In this document: positions 44,272 through 51,738 of the stretch, piece after piece
Layout: each line of letters begins with the position of its first letter
How positions within the stretch are numbered: position 1 is the first letter of the stretch
Source of the DNA: Lachnospiraceae bacterium
GTDB taxonomy: Bacteria; Bacillota; Clostridia; Lachnospirales; Lachnospiraceae
Assembly (NCBI GenBank): GCA_910575005.1
Contig: CAJTCL010000012.1
Span: 1-64,000, forward strand
Length of the DNA stretch: 64,000 nt
Direction: 5' to 3'
The notes under the pieces: model-generated
Database searches by the model: none
Seen by the model: only the letters and a program-made list of their open reading frames with translations
What the model was told of the DNA's origin: nothing
Position numbers and translations under genes: made by a program

Positions 44272-45753
44272 TTATTCATCGTTCTCTTTACTAAGCAGCT
44301 CTTTGATGGCATTTATTTGTTCGCCAATTCTATTATGTCGTTCTTCAATATCCGCAATAATTTCACTGGTAGGCGGATAATTTTTTGCCACATACTCAAT
44401 CTCTTTATATTTATTGACAGATAAATCATAACTGTTTTTTACAATCTCGTCCTTCTTTACAAAGAAACTTTTCTCTGTCCTGCTTCGCTCCTTCTCTCCC
44501 TCAAGATTATGGAATCTCTGTATAATATCAGGAATATCATTTTCGGCAATCGGTTGTCTTTTATCATCAAGGCTATATCCATCTGCTTTCATGTCATAGA
44601 ACCATACATGATCTGTACCTCCAGAATTTGTCTTCGTAAAGACCAAAATAGCTGTCGACACACCCGCATATGGTTTAAAGACACCAGAAGGAAGAGAAAT
44701 AACAGCTTCAAGATACTGGTTTTCAACTAATTCCTTTCTAAGACTTTTATGTGCATTTGAAGCTCCAAACAAAACACCATCCGGCACAATACAAGCGCAT
44801 CTTCCACCAATCTTGAGCATTTCTATAAACAACCCCACAAAGAGTAATTCCGATTTCGTTGTGTTCGTAATTCCTTTTAGTTTATCGCTAATATTTTCTT
44901 TGTTCAACGTCCCTTTAAATGGAGGATTTGCCAGAATTAAGTTAAATTTCTCCTCTTCATGGTAATCCTTTGACACGCTATCCCGCTTCTCTATCTTAGG
45001 ATTGCTGACAGAATGCAGCATCAAATTCATACATGATAATCTGCACATTGTCGCATCTGTATCATATCCTGTGAATAAATCCGTTTGATAATATTTCCAC
45101 TGTTCCTCTGACATTTTTCTTTCGTAATGCTCACGTATGTATTCAGCACATGAAATCAAAAATCCAGCGGTTCCACAAGCAGGATCGCATATCAGCATGT
45201 CTACCGTCGGCTGCATAAGATTTACCATCAAGTCTCTGATCTGCTTTGGTGTTCGAAACGCCCCAAGTCTGCCAGCCGAATTTAATTTCGCAAGCATATG
45301 TTCATACAGATCCCCTTGCATATCTAAGCCTTTGATATCGTGTTCAAATAGATCATCCAATCCCGAGACTACTTTCTGTAATGCCAGCGGTTCATTAATT
45401 TTAAATATTGCATCTGCTAGAAAACGCGAAAAAGAAGAGTTCTTATCTCTATTCACCGATTTAATAAAAGGAAATACCTTCTGAGAAAAAACAGCATGGA
45501 GCTGTCTTGCTTCTAGTTTTCTAAAATTTCTCCAACGTAATGACTGTTCATCATCGGATTCACCAAACAAATGCTCTTGGCTTTTTCCAGATAATAATTC
45601 TGAAGTTTCAATATCTGCTTCCATTTCATCCAACTGTTTTGCAAACATAAGATATGTTAGCTGCTCTATTACTTCTGTTGGTTGTGATACGCCGCCTGCT
45701 ATCACATCCAGCCATATTTGTTCTATTTTATTTTTTGCACTCTCTGGTAACAT
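44272..45753 (-). CDS. hsdM: Type I restriction enzyme, methyltransferase subunit
   Basis: 493 residues from MLPESAKNKIEQIWLDVIAG (GGAGGAG 5 nt upstream). N-terminal helical HsdM domain to about 130, then the SAM-binding motif DPACGTAGF (190-198) and catalytic NPPF (276-279), which mark an N6-adenine methyltransferase. With HsdS it modifies the host's recognition sites. It is the first gene of the operon, with a promoter at 45875-45903. Confidence 0.96.
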   Translation of the reverse strand: MLPESAKNKIEQIWLDVIAGGVSQPTEVIEQLTYLMFAKQLDEMEADIETSELLSGKSQEHLFGESDDEQSLRWRNFRKLEARQLHAVFSQKVFPFIKSVNRDKNSSFSRFLADAIFKINEPLALQKVVSGLDDLFEHDIKGLDMQGDLYEHMLAKLNSAGRLGAFRTPKQIRDLMVNLMQPTVDMLICDPACGTAGFLISCAEYIREHYERKMSEEQWKYYQTDLFTGYDTDATMCRLSCMNLMLHSVSNPKIEKRDSVSKDYHEEEKFNLILANPPFKGTLNKENISDKLKGITNTTKSELLFVGLFIEMLKIGGRCACIVPDGVLFGASNAHKSLRKELVENQYLEAVISLPSGVFKPYAGVSTAILVFTKTNSGGTDHVWFYDMKADGYSLDDKRQPIAENDIPDIIQRFHNLEGEKERSRTEKSFFVKKDEIVKNSYDLSVNKYKEIEYVAKNYPPTSEIIADIEERHNRIGEQINAIKELLSKENDE

Positions 45754-45874
45754 ATTTACTCCTCCGCCTATAAGCACTATTTTCTATTATTTAATTCTTT
45801 TATTCTGATCTTATTCAAGGATTTTCTAGTTTCTTTACATCTGATGGCATCATCCAACATTCTTCCTTCTTTCT

Positions 45875-45903
45875 ATTATATTAGAGTAAAAGAATAGTTT
45901 CAA
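45875..45903 (-). promoter_or_regulatory. Promoter of the hsd operon
   Basis: On the minus strand TTGAAA (45903-45898), 17-bp spacer, TATAAT (45880-45875). Confidence 0.7.
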
Positions 45904-45954
45904 GTAACTTTACTCTGACATTTGACAATATAATCCAGTAGAGAAGATTTTCTT

Positions 45955-46142
45955 CCCCTACTCGCTGTGTGCGGGGCGCATACTGCGTAAGCAGTAAATT
46001 TCCTTATGCGCCTCTGTGCAGAATAAAGCGGACAAGTCCGCATCAACTCCCTAAATCCCTCATTCATGAGGGACTTGGACGGTTTGCTGCGCCGAGTGCA
46101 GTCGCTTTAGCGACTAATACCCCATGCACGAATGCGCATAAT
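45955..46142. other. GC-richer structured intergenic segment
   Basis: Several hairpins follow each other: GGCGCATA/TATGCGCC (45976-46013), TCCCTCATTCATGAGGGA (46055-46072), AGTCGCTTTAGCGACT (46099-46114), and TGCACGAATGCGCA (46124-46137). No ORF fits. The base composition differs from the AT-rich DNA on both sides. It may be a structured RNA or a composite of palindromic repeats. The 540-bp gap between hsdM and tpiA holds this, the repeat below and two terminator-like structures. Confidence 0.35.
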
Positions 46143-46144
46143 TG

Positions 46145-46216
46145 TTTTTTATCTTATAGGAAAGACACTTTCACGCATCAGCGTAACAAGGTCTTTCTTC
46201 CTATAAGATAAAAAAA
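46145..46216. repeat. Long inverted repeat with T/A-tract ends
   Basis: TTTTTTATCTTATAGGAAAGAC (46145-46166) is mirrored by GTCTTTC-TTCCTATAAGATAAAAAA (46191-46216) with a 2-base insertion. The arms end in T and A runs, so it can terminate transcription on both strands. Confidence 0.6.
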
Positions 46217-46252
46217 GGATATCAAAGGATTACATTTCCCTTGATACCCTTA
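46210..46252 (-). terminator. Terminator after tpiA
   Basis: On the minus strand GGGTATCAAGG pairs with CCTTTGATATCC and is followed by seven Ts. Confidence 0.8.
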
Positions 46253-46295
46253 TTTTACTGTATTTTCTAACGATCAGATTTTTGCACGTTTCTTA

Positions 46296-47045
46296 TTATT
46301 TATAACATACAATCTTCCCAAAATCCGGTTTGAGGGACGCCCCGCCAACTAATCCGCCGTCAATATCTGGTTTTGCAAACAGTTCTGCTGCATTTCCAGC
46401 ATTGACAGAACCGCCATATTGAATGCGAATAGCCTCAGCAGTCGCTTCGTCATACACCTCCTTGATACATGCACGAATTGCAGCACATACTTCCTCTGCC
46501 TGATCAGAAGTAGCCGTCTCACCTGTACCGATCGCCCAGATCGGCTCGTAAGCAATCACTGCGCCCTTTGCCTGATCTGCAGTCACATTCTGGAAAGCAA
46601 TCTTAATCTGCATACGAATCCAATCAATATAGATTCCCTGTTTCCTCTGTGTCAAGGATTCTCCGCAGCAGATAATCGGAGTAATACCATGCTCAAATGC
46701 CTTTAACACTTTCTTGTTTACAGTCTCGTCCGTCTCTGCAAAATATTCTCTTCTCTCAGAATGTCCCAATACGACATATTTTACACCAGCGTCTGCCAGC
46801 ATATTAGGAGCAATCTCTCCAGTATAAGCGCCGCTCTCCTCGAAATACATATTCTCAGCACCAATCTGAATATTGGAGCCTTTTGCAGCCTCCATCGCTG
46901 GAATAATATCAATTGCGGGCACGCAAAATACTACATCAACCTCATCATTTGCCACCAACGGCTTTAATTCATTTACCAGAGCCACTGCCTCACTGGGGGT
47001 TTTATTCATTTTCCAGTTCCCTGCAATAATTTTCTTTCTAGCCAT
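46296..47045 (-). CDS. tpiA: Triosephosphate isomerase
   Basis: 249 residues. It interconverts dihydroxyacetone phosphate and glyceraldehyde 3-phosphate. Active-site motifs: K in [10 protein letters not shown] in [12 protein letters not shown] in [12 protein letters not shown], phosphate loop [10 protein letters not shown]. It follows pgk but is separated by a 345-bp leader region that ends in the same CTTGGTGAAATT-ATG context as acpP and purH. Confidence 0.97.
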   Translation of the reverse strand: MARKKIIAGNWKMNKTPSEAVALVNELKPLVANDEVDVVFCVPAIDIIPAMEAAKGSNIQIGAENMYFEESGAYTGEIAPNMLADAGVKYVVLGHSERREYFAETDETVNKKVLKAFEHGITPIICCGESLTQRKQGIYIDWIRMQIKIAFQNVTADQAKGAVIAYEPIWAIGTGETATSDQAEEVCAAIRACIKEVYDEATAEAIRIQYGGSVNAGNAAELFAKPDIDGGLVGGASLKPDFGKIVCYK

Positions 47046-47317
47046 AATTTCACCAAGTTCCGATGTATCTCACCGGCGAAAACTCCCACTTCTAAAAATG
47101 GTGAGTAAACAACTTTGTCTCAGTGGGAGTTAGGTCTCCGGCTGAGATAGAGCCTCCGGCGGATTGCAGGGGTGCGGAATTGTTTTTGTCAGCAAAGCTG
47201 ACCCGCACCCCGCAACAAGAACGCCGATGGCGTTCTTGAATTTCAATCGAAACGCAAACTGAAAGGGTGAAAGATATGTTCGCACATTTTCCTTTCTTTT
47301 ATTTTTCTCTCACCCTT
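47046..47317 (-). repeat. 5'-leader cassette, copy 3, enlarged (upstream of tpiA)
   Basis: The distal part (AAGGGTGAGAG ... TCTTTCACCCTTT, about 47245-47317) and the last 15 bases before ATG match copies 1 and 2. Between them, in place of the single hairpin of the other copies, are about 190 bp of extra hairpins: AAGAACGCC/GGCGTTCTT, GGGGTGCGG/CCGCACCCC and ACTCCCAC/GTGGGAGT. The whole makes a long structured 5' region. Confidence 0.65.
47243..47287 (-). CDS. Putative 14-codon leader ORF in front of tpiA
   Basis: MCEHIFHPFSLRFD then TGA, preceded by AAAGGAAA. It has the same length and stop position as the ORFs before acpP and purH, and retains IFHP and LR. Confidence 0.35.
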   Translation of the reverse strand: MCEHIFHPFSLRFD

Positions 47318-47390
47318 GTTTTTATAATATTACATAGTTATTTAGCTCCCTAAGCCATACACATACCAACTTAGCGGAATCATTATGATC

Positions 47391-48599
47391 TTACTTATTT
47401 GTTGCTGCTGCAACGCCAGGAAGCTCTTTCCCTTCCAAGAACTCCAGAGAAGCCCCGCCGCCAGTGGAGATATGGCTCATCTTTTCGCCAAATCCTAACT
47501 GATTAACTGCTGCTGCGGAATCTCCGCCGCCAATAATCGTAGTTGCATCTGTCTCTGCCAATGCTTTGGCTACTGCAATCGTTCCCTCTGCAAGAGTCGG
47601 ATTCTCAAATACACCCATAGGTCCATTCCATACTACTGTCTTTGCAGATTTTACAGCTTCTGCAAACATTGCTGCTGTCTTTGGTCCAATATCGCAGCCT
47701 TCACGATCTGCCGGCATATTCTCAGAATCACATACAATTACTTCTACTGGGGCATCAATTGGATTTGGGAAATCTGTAATGGTGGCAGAATCTACTGGCA
47801 ACAATAATTTTTTGCCCAGTTTATCTGCTTTTGCAAGCATCTCTTTGCAGTAGTCTAACTTAGTGTCATCCACCAAAGATTTTCCAATCTCAAATCCCTG
47901 TGCTTTTAAGAAGGTGTATGCCATACCGCCGCCAATAATCAAGGTATCACATTTCTCTAACAAGTTGGAAATTACATTCAGTTTATCAGCAACCTTTGCG
48001 CCGCCCAAAATTGCCACAAATGGCCTGACTGGATTTTCAACTGCGTTTCCTAAGAAATCAATCTCTTTCTGCATTAAGTAACCAACTGCTGCTGTCTCTA
48101 CCAATTCAGAGACGCCAACATTTGAACAATGTGCTCTATGTGCTGTTCCAAATGCATCATTTACAAAAATATCACACAGAGAAGCCAAATCTTTGGAGAA
48201 TGCCTCGCCATTCTTGGTTTCTTCTGCTCTATAGCGAGTATTTTCCAATAATACGATCTCGCCATCCTTCATGGCTTCCACTGCTGCCTTTGCATTCGGT
48301 CCAACCACTTCAGGATCTGCGGCAAATTTTACTTCCTGTCCTAACAGTTCAGAAAGTCTTGTAGCTACTGGAGCCAGAGATAACTCCGGTTTTGGCTCTC
48401 CCTTAGGTTTGCCAAGATGGGAACAAAGAATTACCTTGCCTCCATCTGCTACCAGCTTCTTGATGGTTGGAAGAGCTGCAACCAGACGGTTTTCATCTGT
48501 GATTTTGCCATCCTTCAGCGGAACATTAAAATCACATCTGCACAATACACGTTTTCCACTTACATTGATATCATCTACCGAAACTTTATTTAAAGACAT
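47391..48599 (-). CDS. pgk: Phosphoglycerate kinase
   Basis: 402 residues from [20 protein letters not shown] (GGAGGG 7 nt upstream). Makes ATP from 1,3-bisphosphoglycerate in glycolysis. Motifs: [37 protein letters not shown] and [13 protein letters not shown]. It lies between gap and tpiA in the glycolytic cluster, with a strong hairpin between gap and pgk. Confidence 0.97.
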   Translation of the reverse strand: MSLNKVSVDDINVSGKRVLCRCDFNVPLKDGKITDENRLVAALPTIKKLVADGGKVILCSHLGKPKGEPKPELSLAPVATRLSELLGQEVKFAADPEVVGPNAKAAVEAMKDGEIVLLENTRYRAEETKNGEAFSKDLASLCDIFVNDAFGTAHRAHCSNVGVSELVETAAVGYLMQKEIDFLGNAVENPVRPFVAILGGAKVADKLNVISNLLEKCDTLIIGGGMAYTFLKAQGFEIGKSLVDDTKLDYCKEMLAKADKLGKKLLLPVDSATITDFPNPIDAPVEVIVCDSENMPADREGCDIGPKTAAMFAEAVKSAKTVVWNGPMGVFENPTLAEGTIAVAKALAETDATTIIGGGDSAAAVNQLGFGEKMSHISTGGGASLEFLEGKELPGVAAATNK

Positions 48600-48631
48600 A
48601 TTTATTCCCTCCTGAATGTTATAAATGAACA

Positions 48632-48664
48632 AAGGTCCGGTCCTCGAAAGACCGGACCCTTGTT
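48632..48664 (-). terminator. Hairpin between gap and pgk
   Basis: AAGGGTCCGGTC and GACCGGACCTT form a very stable stem with a CTTTCGAG-type loop on the minus strand. The T tract behind it is weak, so it may partly terminate or act as a processing/stability structure setting the gap:pgk ratio. Confidence 0.55.
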
Positions 48665-48704
48665 GAGTCTTATCTGCACCTTAGGGCTTGTCCCCACTGG
48701 GCGC

Positions 48705-49721
48705 TTATGCTAATTCACTGAAATATTTGATTGTACGAACCATCTGGCTGGTATAGCTGTTCTCATTGTCATACCAAGAAACAACCTGTACTTCATATAA
48801 ATCATCAGATACCTTGGAAACCATAGTCTGGGTAGAATCGAACAGAGAACCAAATCTCATTCCTACGATATCAGAAGAAACAATTTCATCCTCATTGTAG
48901 CCGAAAGATTCATTTGCTGCTGCCTTCATAGCTGCATTGATTCCATCAACTGTTACATCTGCTCCCTTAACAACTGCGGTTAAGATGGTAGTAGAACCTG
49001 TCGGGGTCGGTACACGCTGTGCAGAACCGATCAGCTTACCGTTCAACTCTGGGATAACAAGACCGATTGCTTTAGCAGCGCCTGTGCTGTTCGGAACGAT
49101 ATTAACTGCTGCTGCACGGGATCTTCTCAGATCACCTTTTCTCTGTGGTCCGTCCAAAGTCATCTGATCACCTGTATATGCATGGATGGTGCACATAATA
49201 CCTGACTGGATAGCTGCATATTTGTTCAGAGCATCAGCCATCGGTGCCAAGCAGTTTGTAGTACAGGAAGCTGCAGAGATAATAGTATCGTCTGCCTTCA
49301 ATGTCTCATGGTTTGTATTGAACACGATGGTTGGAAGGTCGTTGCCTGCTGGAGCAGAGATTACAACCTTACGAGCGCCAGCATTGATGTGAGCCTGAGC
49401 CTTATCCTTGGAGGTATAGAATCCAGAGCACTCCAGAACAACGTCAACTTTTAACTCTCCCCAAGGACAGTTATTTGCATCTGGGAACGCATAGATCTTA
49501 ATCTCTTTTCCATCAACTGTAATGGAATCTTCGCCTGCTGTTACTTTATCTGCTAATTCATATTTTCCCTGAGAAGAGTCATACTTTAACAGATGTGCTA
49601 ACATTTTAGGGCTTGTTAAGTCATTGATTGCTACTACTTCGTATCCCTCTGCCCCAAACATCTGTCTGAAAGCCAAGCGTCCGATACGTCCGAAACCATT
49701 GATTGCTACTCTTACTGACAT
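48705..49721 (-). CDS. gap: Glyceraldehyde-3-phosphate dehydrogenase
   Basis: 338 residues. NAD-binding [15 protein letters not shown] at the N-terminus and catalytic cysteine in [13 protein letters not shown]. Oxidises and phosphorylates glyceraldehyde 3-phosphate. AGGAGG precedes ATG at normal spacing. It is the first gene of gap-pgk-tpiA with its own promoter at 49785-49813. Confidence 0.97.
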   Translation of the reverse strand: MSVRVAINGFGRIGRLAFRQMFGAEGYEVVAINDLTSPKMLAHLLKYDSSQGKYELADKVTAGEDSITVDGKEIKIYAFPDANNCPWGELKVDVVLECSGFYTSKDKAQAHINAGARKVVISAPAGNDLPTIVFNTNHETLKADDTIISAASCTTNCLAPMADALNKYAAIQSGIMCTIHAYTGDQMTLDGPQRKGDLRRSRAAAVNIVPNSTGAAKAIGLVIPELNGKLIGSAQRVPTPTGSTTILTAVVKGADVTVDGINAAMKAAANESFGYNEDEIVSSDIVGMRFGSLFDSTQTMVSKVSDDLYEVQVVSWYDNENSYTSQMVRTIKYFSELA

Positions 49722-49784
49722 GATAATTCCTCCTAATTTTGAATGAATTTATATTTCTTTGGATATATTACCCAATCTAGTTAC

Positions 49785-49813
49785 ATTTTAACTAATCTCA
49801 GGAAAAAATTCAA
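49785..49813 (-). promoter_or_regulatory. Promoter of gap
   Basis: On the minus strand TTGAAT (49813-49808), 17-bp spacer, TAAAAT (49790-49785). A dyad around GTCGAC (CCATAATGTCGACTATGG) lies about 50 bp upstream and may be an operator. Confidence 0.6.
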
Positions 49814-49908
49814 GGGGCTTTTTCGATTTTTTAACAACAGTTCGGCCATAGTCGACATTATGGACGATTGCTGTTTACATAAATGGAAAATGATATAATC
49901 TATGTCCC

Positions 49909-50004
49909 AAACAGTCAATAAAGTTTTGCGGTACAAACTGTTGACAAACGAAACTTTCTATGCTATGCTTGTCTCAGAAACAATCAATAGAGTAATGCGG
50001 TACA
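49909..50004 (+). promoter_or_regulatory. Direct-repeat operator pair around a promoter
   Basis: Two 27-bp direct repeats, AAACAGTCAATAAAGTTTTG... (49909-49935) and AAACAATCAATAGAGTAATG... (49978-50004), both ending GCGGTACA, match at about 23 of 27 positions. They flank a promoter: TTGACA (49941-49946), 17-bp spacer, TATGCT (49964-49969) with an extended TG. Binding by the ribbon-helix-helix protein encoded downstream would give autoregulation. Confidence 0.65.
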
Positions 50005-50020
50005 TGAAAGGAGAATGACT

Positions 50021-50752
50021 ATGGCCAGACCTGGTTATTTATCTGTCTATGCAGATCAGCGCACACAAAATATTTTTGATGAATTTGTAAAACTGAAAGG
50101 CATCAGCAAATCAACAGCCCTCACAGAGATGATGGAAATCTATATGTTGGCACAAGATGAAAATCTCTATCTGACATTAAAAAAGAAATCTTTACACAGT
50201 GATTATGCCAGAGATCTCTTATTACAGCGGGAAGATATTTCTCCCTTTAACGATTTTATCATTATGAAACTTGGGACATCTTTTACCATCGACGAGCAAG
50301 AACTGAACGGAGAAGAAATTGTGCAAGCTTATGCCAGAATGATCGAGAAATATGGTTATTCGTGGTTTAGCACGATCAGCCTTCACTCTGGGATGGCTGA
50401 ACAGAAAATCAAGTTTTACAAAAACGCCATCCAAAAGGGTGAAACGGTTAAAATTTTATTTGTCATTGGTATGGGTATCAATGAAATCCGCTACTCAGCC
50501 ACGATCGCCGAAATCGAATCTCAACGAGAGGAATTTACTTGTCCTGGGGATCCTGAGACTATTCCAGAAGAATTTGGACCCGATGAAACTGGGAAAATCT
50601 GGTTTAAACTCACCGATTTAAAAGAAGAAAACAACATAAAAGCGGATATGCTGAAATTCCGAAATGGCGATGGCAGCGTAAAAAGAGCGATCACCAAATC
50701 CCAATTTCATTTTGGATATGCATATCTGCCAATTAACGAAAACGTTGAATAA
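50021..50752 (+). CDS. Ribbon-helix-helix protein with C-terminal domain of unknown type, 243 aa
   Basis: Starts MARPGYLSVYADQRTQNIFD, with AAGGAG 7 nt upstream; an ATG 6 bp earlier is too close to it. Residues 1-50 fit a ribbon-helix-helix DNA-binding domain (LSVYADQ strand, then NIFDEFVKLKGISKSTALTE). Residues about 80-240 form a separate alpha/beta domain; the part TVKILFVIGMGINEIRYSAT ... KIWFKLTDL recalls PUA-like/EVE folds, but this is uncertain. It is in an operon with the PHP phosphatase gene (11 bp gap). The repeated operator in front suggests autoregulation. Confidence 0.65.
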   Translation: MARPGYLSVYADQRTQNIFDEFVKLKGISKSTALTEMMEIYMLAQDENLYLTLKKKSLHSDYARDLLLQREDISPFNDFIIMKLGTSFTIDEQELNGEEIVQAYARMIEKYGYSWFSTISLHSGMAEQKIKFYKNAIQKGETVKILFVIGMGINEIRYSATIAEIESQREEFTCPGDPETIPEEFGPDETGKIWFKLTDLKEENNIKADMLKFRNGDGSVKRAITKSQFHFGYAYLPINENVE

Positions 50753-50763
50753 GGAGGTTCGCT

Positions 50764-51570
50764 ATGCTTTGGGACACACATATGCACACACATTTCTCTG
50801 GTGACAGCGAGGCAGACACTTTTGAGATGGCACAGGCGTCCATAAATGCGGGCCTTGAGGGAATTTGTTTTACAGACCATATGGATTTAGATTACCTGGA
50901 TGAAGCACCAGAAAAGTACCTGATTGATTTTCCTGCTTATTTTAAGGAGATGCAGAGCATACAGAGGCAATTGAAAGATAAATTCCCCATATGCATCGGT
51001 GTAGAACTGGGATTACAGCCCCATCTTGGACAAGAATTATCAGAAATTGCAGATAATTACCCTTTTGATTTTATCATTGGCTCTTCTCACATGGTACATG
51101 GCATAGATCCCTATTACCCAGAATATTACCAGGGAAGAAGTGAAGATCAGGCATACCGAGAATATTTTGAATCCATTCTTGAAAATCTGGCTGTCTTTGA
51201 CTGTTTTGATGTATATGGACATATTGACTATGTGGTACGCTATGGACCAAACAGAAATCAATATTATACTTATGAGAAATTCGCTGATCTGCTGGATGAA
51301 ATACTGCGCACTATAATCCAAAAGGGCAAAGGGATTGAGATCAATACTGGCGGTTTTAAATATGGGCTTGGACATCCCAATCCCACAGAAGCAGTCTTAA
51401 GACGCTATCGCGAACTGGGCGGAGAAATTATTACGATTGGCGCTGATGCCCATAAACCAGAGCATGTGGCATATGATTTCCAGAAAGTGCCTGACATCTT
51501 ACAGGAGGCTGGCTTTAAATACTATACCGTATTTCAAGCGCGAAAACCGATTTTTTATAAACTCTATTAA
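50764..51570 (+). CDS. hisJ: PHP-family histidinol-phosphatase
   Basis: 268 residues. Metal-binding PHP motifs: DTHMHTHFSGDS, CFTDHMD, E in GVELGLQP, SSHMVHG, YGHIDYVVRYG and the C-terminal GADAHKPEHV. This is the HisK/HisJ type that removes phosphate from histidinol-phosphate in Gram-positives. No other his genes are near and its partner is a DNA-binding protein, so a different phosphoester substrate is possible. AGGAGG precedes the start. Confidence 0.82.
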   Translation: MLWDTHMHTHFSGDSEADTFEMAQASINAGLEGICFTDHMDLDYLDEAPEKYLIDFPAYFKEMQSIQRQLKDKFPICIGVELGLQPHLGQELSEIADNYPFDFIIGSSHMVHGIDPYYPEYYQGRSEDQAYREYFESILENLAVFDCFDVYGHIDYVVRYGPNRNQYYTYEKFADLLDEILRTIIQKGKGIEINTGGFKYGLGHPNPTEAVLRRYRELGGEIITIGADAHKPEHVAYDFQKVPDILQEAGFKYYTVFQARKPIFYKLY

Positions 51571-51680
51571 ATATCAAAAGGTTTACTTTCGCTTGAGAAC
51601 AACCACAAGGACAATAAATAGCCTACTGGGTGCAATAATTTTTTACAACATAAGAAATATAAAGCATTTTCCTATAATTA

Positions 51681-51725
51681 AAAAGAATCCTTGAACCGTG
51701 AGACAACACAGTTCGAGGATTCTTC
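51681..51725. terminator. Bidirectional terminator between hisJ and the GH30 gene
   Basis: AAGAATCCTTGAAC and GTTCGAGGATTCTT pair around a 12-15 nt loop, with flanking A and T runs on both strands. Confidence 0.8.
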
Positions 51726-51738
51726 CTATTTATCAAAA

